Positions 61,643-64,000 of a DNA stretch of 64,000 bases are shown here, piece by piece. The notes under the pieces were generated by a model. It was given only the letters and a program-made list of their open reading frames with translations, ran no database searches and was not told where the DNA came from. Source of the DNA: Myxococcales bacterium (lineage in GTDB: Bacteria; Myxococcota_A; Polyangia; Haliangiales; Haliangiaceae); NCBI GenBank assembly GCA_016707895.1, contig JADJGV010000020.1:62001-126000 (forward strand), written 5' to 3'. The number at the start of each line of letters is the position of its first letter. The first letter of the stretch is position 1. The position numbers and the translations under genes were made by a program.

Positions 61643-62926
61643 GTGCGCCTCACGCGTCGCGCGATCTTGCAGGGGGCCGGCGCGCTCGGCGCCACCGCGC
61701 TGTTGCCCGGCTGCGGTGATCCCGGCGCGCTGACCGCGCTGGTGCTGGAGGTCGAGTCGACCCGCGCGTTGATCGCCGCGTGGTCGCCCTCCGCGCGCAG
61801 CCTCGACGTGGTGATCACCACCGCGGCCGGCGCCGGCGCCGCCGCGGCCACCGTCGCGCTCGACGCGCACGGCCACGGCGCGCTCGACGTCACCGCGCTC
61901 GTGCCGAGCACCGCGTACCGCGTGCGGGTGCTCGCGCCCGACGGTGGCGAGCTCGGGCCGCTGGCCTTCGTCACCGCGCCGGTCGACCGCGATCCGCGCC
62001 CGCTGCGGCTGATGGTCAGCGCCGACGTCGACGAGGACGCCGCCTACGCCTCGCCGATCTTCGACACCATCGCCGCCGCGCCACCCGACCTGTTCGTCGC
62101 GCTCGGCGACTGGCCGTACGCCGACAACGGCCCGTCGGCCACCACCCGCGACGGCTACGAGGCCAAGTACGTGCGCGGCCGGCTCGAGCCGCGGTTCGCG
62201 CCGTGGCTGGCCGCGACCTCGTTCCGCGCGATCTACGACGACCACGAGTTCGCCAACGACTGGGACGGCGCGGCCCGGGCCGCCGACCCGGCGCGCCACG
62301 CCGCGGCGCTCGCCGCGTGGGACGCGTGGTTCCCGCGCCGCGGCGACGGCCCGCGCTACCGCCGCTGGCGCTGGGGCGCGCTGTGCGAGTGCTTCCTGCT
62401 CGACTGCCGCAACTACCGCAGCGCGAACGACGCGCCCGACGGCCCCGGCAAGACCATGCTGGGGCAGGTGCAGCGGCGCTGGCTGGTCGACGGGCTGCGC
62501 GCCTCGACCGCGCCGTTCCGGCTGGTGTTCAGCTCGGTGCCGCTCGACTTCGGCAACGCCGACGATCACTGGGCCGCGTTCGCGTTCGAGCGCGACGCCA
62601 TCCTCGGCGAGCTGGCCGCCGCGCGCCTGCCCGGGATGCTGTGGCTGTCGGCCGATCAGCACTGGTTCGCCGCGCACCAGCACCGGGATCGGGTCCGCGA
62701 GTTCCAGGTCGGCCCGCTGTCGCGCGGGCTGCTCACGCCGCCAGCGCCGCGGCCGGGCGTGCTGACCCGGATCCACGAGTACAACGTCGGGCTGATCGAG
62801 ATCACCGCCGAGCCGCGGCTGCGCTTCCGCGCGCTGGGCGCCACCGGCGCGACCTTGTACGACGAGGCGTTCACGCCGGCCGACCTGGCCCTCGAGCCCG
62901 GCGCGCCGCCGCCGCCGCTGCCGTGA
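61643..62926 (+). CDS. PhoD-like phosphodiesterase/alkaline phosphatase, Tat-exported
   Basis: A 427-residue protein with a twin-arginine signal (RLTRRAILQGAGALGATAL) ending in LLPGC, so it is probably a Tat lipoprotein. After a fibronectin-like segment (AYRVRVLAPDGGEL) comes the PhoD metallophosphatase domain: SADVDEDAAYAS, ALGDWPYAD, AIYDDHEFANDWDG and WLSADQHWFA carry the metal-binding Asp, Asn and His. It likely releases phosphate from esters outside the cytoplasm. GTG start at 61643. Confidence 0.87.
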   Translation: MRLTRRAILQGAGALGATALLPGCGDPGALTALVLEVESTRALIAAWSPSARSLDVVITTAAGAGAAAATVALDAHGHGALDVTALVPSTAYRVRVLAPDGGELGPLAFVTAPVDRDPRPLRLMVSADVDEDAAYASPIFDTIAAAPPDLFVALGDWPYADNGPSATTRDGYEAKYVRGRLEPRFAPWLAATSFRAIYDDHEFANDWDGAARAADPARHAAALAAWDAWFPRRGDGPRYRRWRWGALCECFLLDCRNYRSANDAPDGPGKTMLGQVQRRWLVDGLRASTAPFRLVFSSVPLDFGNADDHWAAFAFERDAILGELAAARLPGMLWLSADQHWFAAHQHRDRVREFQVGPLSRGLLTPPAPRPGVLTRIHEYNVGLIEITAEPRLRFRALGATGATLYDEAFTPADLALEPGAPPPPLP

Positions 62927-62966
62927 TCCCGCCGCAACCGCGGCCCGCGGCGCGTGTCTCCCCCGG

Positions 62967-64000
62967 GTGCTGCGCCGGCTGACGCTCGTGGTCGTGACCG
63001 CAGGCTGCGCCGCGCGGGGCGCGGTCGTCGTGCCTCCGCCGGCGGGCGTGGCAGCGCGCGGAGCTGCGCCGGCGCCCCCCGCCGCAGCGGCGGCCGCGTC
63101 GGTCGTCGTCGATGGCGGCGAGCTGGTCCTGTCCTTGCGCGGCAAGCCGGCCGGTCGCGAGGTGTTCACGATCGAGGCCGAGGGCGACGGCTACCGGGTC
63201 CGCTCCGAGGTCCGGCTCGAGCAGCGGTCGACGCTGCGGCTGATCGCCAGCGACCTCGTGACCGACCGGGCGTGGCGCCCCCGCGCCGCGATCGTGCGCG
63301 ACGTCGTCGACGGCGTCACCACCAGCACGCTCGAGGGCGATCCGCTGACGCTGCGCACCACGTCGCGGCTCAACCCGGCCACCGTGCGCACCGCCAGCCG
63401 CGCCATCGAGCTGTACCTCGCCGACAACACGCTGGCCCACTTCGCGCCGACCTGCGCGGTGGCGGCGCCGACGGTGCGCACCGGCTTCCCTGGCATGGCG
63501 GTGCGCATCGGCCCCGATCGCGCGCTGCCGCCGTTCGTCCAGCGCACCGTCGACCTCGGCGCGACCGTGCGCGCGCTGGTCACCTGCGAAGGCGCGCGGC
63601 TGGTCGCGGTCGAGTTGCCGGCCCTCGCGCTGGTGGCCGTGCGCAGCGATCGCGCCGACGACCTGCGCGACCTGGTCGGCGTGCCGGCGACCAAGGCGCC
63701 GCTGCCGCCCGGCCTCATCGAGGAGCCTCGCACCGTGCGGGTCGCCGCCGCCCGCGATCGCGCGGCCGCCGAGCTGGCGTGCTCGCTGGTGCGCCCGGTC
63801 GGCGCGACCGGCCCGCTGCCGGTGGCGCTGCTGCTGACCGGCTCGGGCGCGCAGGATCGCGACGAGGACGCGGTCGGGGCGGGCGGGGTGAAGCTCGGGC
63901 TGCTGCGCGCGGTGGCCGGCGCGCTGGGCGTCGCCGGCGTGGCGTCGTTGCGCTGCGACGACCGCGGGGTCGGCGGCTCGACCGGGGAGTTCGGCGCGGC
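62967..64000 (+). CDS. Alpha/beta-hydrolase lipoprotein, 3' end beyond the window
   Basis: An open frame from GTG 62967 runs to the window edge (about 344 codons, no stop). It begins with a lipoprotein signal (LTLVVVTAGC). A beta-rich N-terminal region of about 250 residues (LVLSLRGKPAGREVFTIEAE) leads into an alpha/beta hydrolase: LLLTGSGAQDRDEDA forms the oxyanion-hole side and VASLRCDDRGVGGSTGEF the strand before the nucleophile elbow. The catalytic Ser would be past position 64000. Related proteins are esterase- or S9-like hydrolases. Confidence 0.8.
   Translation, partial: MLRRLTLVVVTAGCAARGAVVVPPPAGVAARGAAPAPPAAAAAASVVVDGGELVLSLRGKPAGREVFTIEAEGDGYRVRSEVRLEQRSTLRLIASDLVTDRAWRPRAAIVRDVVDGVTTSTLEGDPLTLRTTSRLNPATVRTASRAIELYLADNTLAHFAPTCAVAAPTVRTGFPGMAVRIGPDRALPPFVQRTVDLGATVRALVTCEGARLVAVELPALALVAVRSDRADDLRDLVGVPATKAPLPPGLIEEPRTVRVAAARDRAAAELACSLVRPVGATGPLPVALLLTGSGAQDRDEDAVGAGGVKLGLLRAVAGALGVAGVASLRCDDRGVGGSTGEFGA

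Overview
The window is a 64 kb stretch of very GC-rich DNA (roughly 72-73 percent by eye) from what looks like a soil or marine myxobacterium, most likely near Haliangium/Kofleria. This is inferred from several traits: Ser/Thr kinases with TPR-like tails, lipoproteins with Asp/Ala-rich linkers (DAAIDA type), a MopE-type CNGxDDDCDG repeat lipoprotein, an FHA-GGDEF protein, and about 15 predicted lipoproteins. No rRNA, tRNA, CRISPR array, integrase or insertion sequence was seen. Gene density is high, and many genes overlap by 1-4 bases (ATGA or GTGA junctions), which implies translational coupling.

Layout. 1-7.9 kb: the 5' end of thiC behind a TPP riboswitch, a cupin, a kinase-AAA-type signalling protein followed by an ECF sigma factor, two small proteins and a MopE-like lipoprotein. 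8-13.8 kb: nadA, an L,D-transpeptidase-like lipoprotein, dinB and unassigned proteins. 13.8-24 kb: a broken amidase, a sarcosine/dimethylglycine-dehydrogenase-like flavoprotein, an xseB-response regulator-ispA-lipoprotein-GGDEF cluster on the minus strand, a Fur-family regulator coupled to a phospholipase-D-like lipoprotein, and a PP2C phosphatase. 24-32 kb: cinA-thpR-recA with a promoter embedded in thpR, then a lipoprotein and TonB-dependent receptor pair. 32-43 kb: metallo-beta-lactamase-fold hydrolase, DUF362 protein, UPF1-like helicase, an oxidoreductase-ECF41 sigma pair with its own promoter, cysK and an acyl-CoA synthetase. 43-55 kb: tsaE, an M1-type peptidase, membrane proteins, a Fur-box-controlled porin-imelysin-dihaem oxidoreductase operon and a second large kinase. 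55-64 kb: a fructosamine-kinase-like protein, a formate dehydrogenase operon, and three secreted or lipidated hydrolases, the last cut by the window edge.

The most notable system is the formate dehydrogenase operon (56025-60727). Its catalytic subunit has an in-frame TGA, read as selenocysteine, followed by a SECIS-like hairpin. The alpha subunit is also split. The molybdopterin half is encoded first, then the NuoE-like and NuoF-like subunits, and last the Fe-S half that normally forms its N-terminus. The operon therefore looks circularly permuted through the middle of the alpha-subunit gene.

Other points of interest are a composite hairpin element repeated three times just after stop codons, two overlapping Fur boxes in the only AT-rich intergenic island, an ECF41 autoregulatory promoter, and two genes that seem to lack any ATG/GTG/TTG start (imelysin and the NuoF-like subunit).
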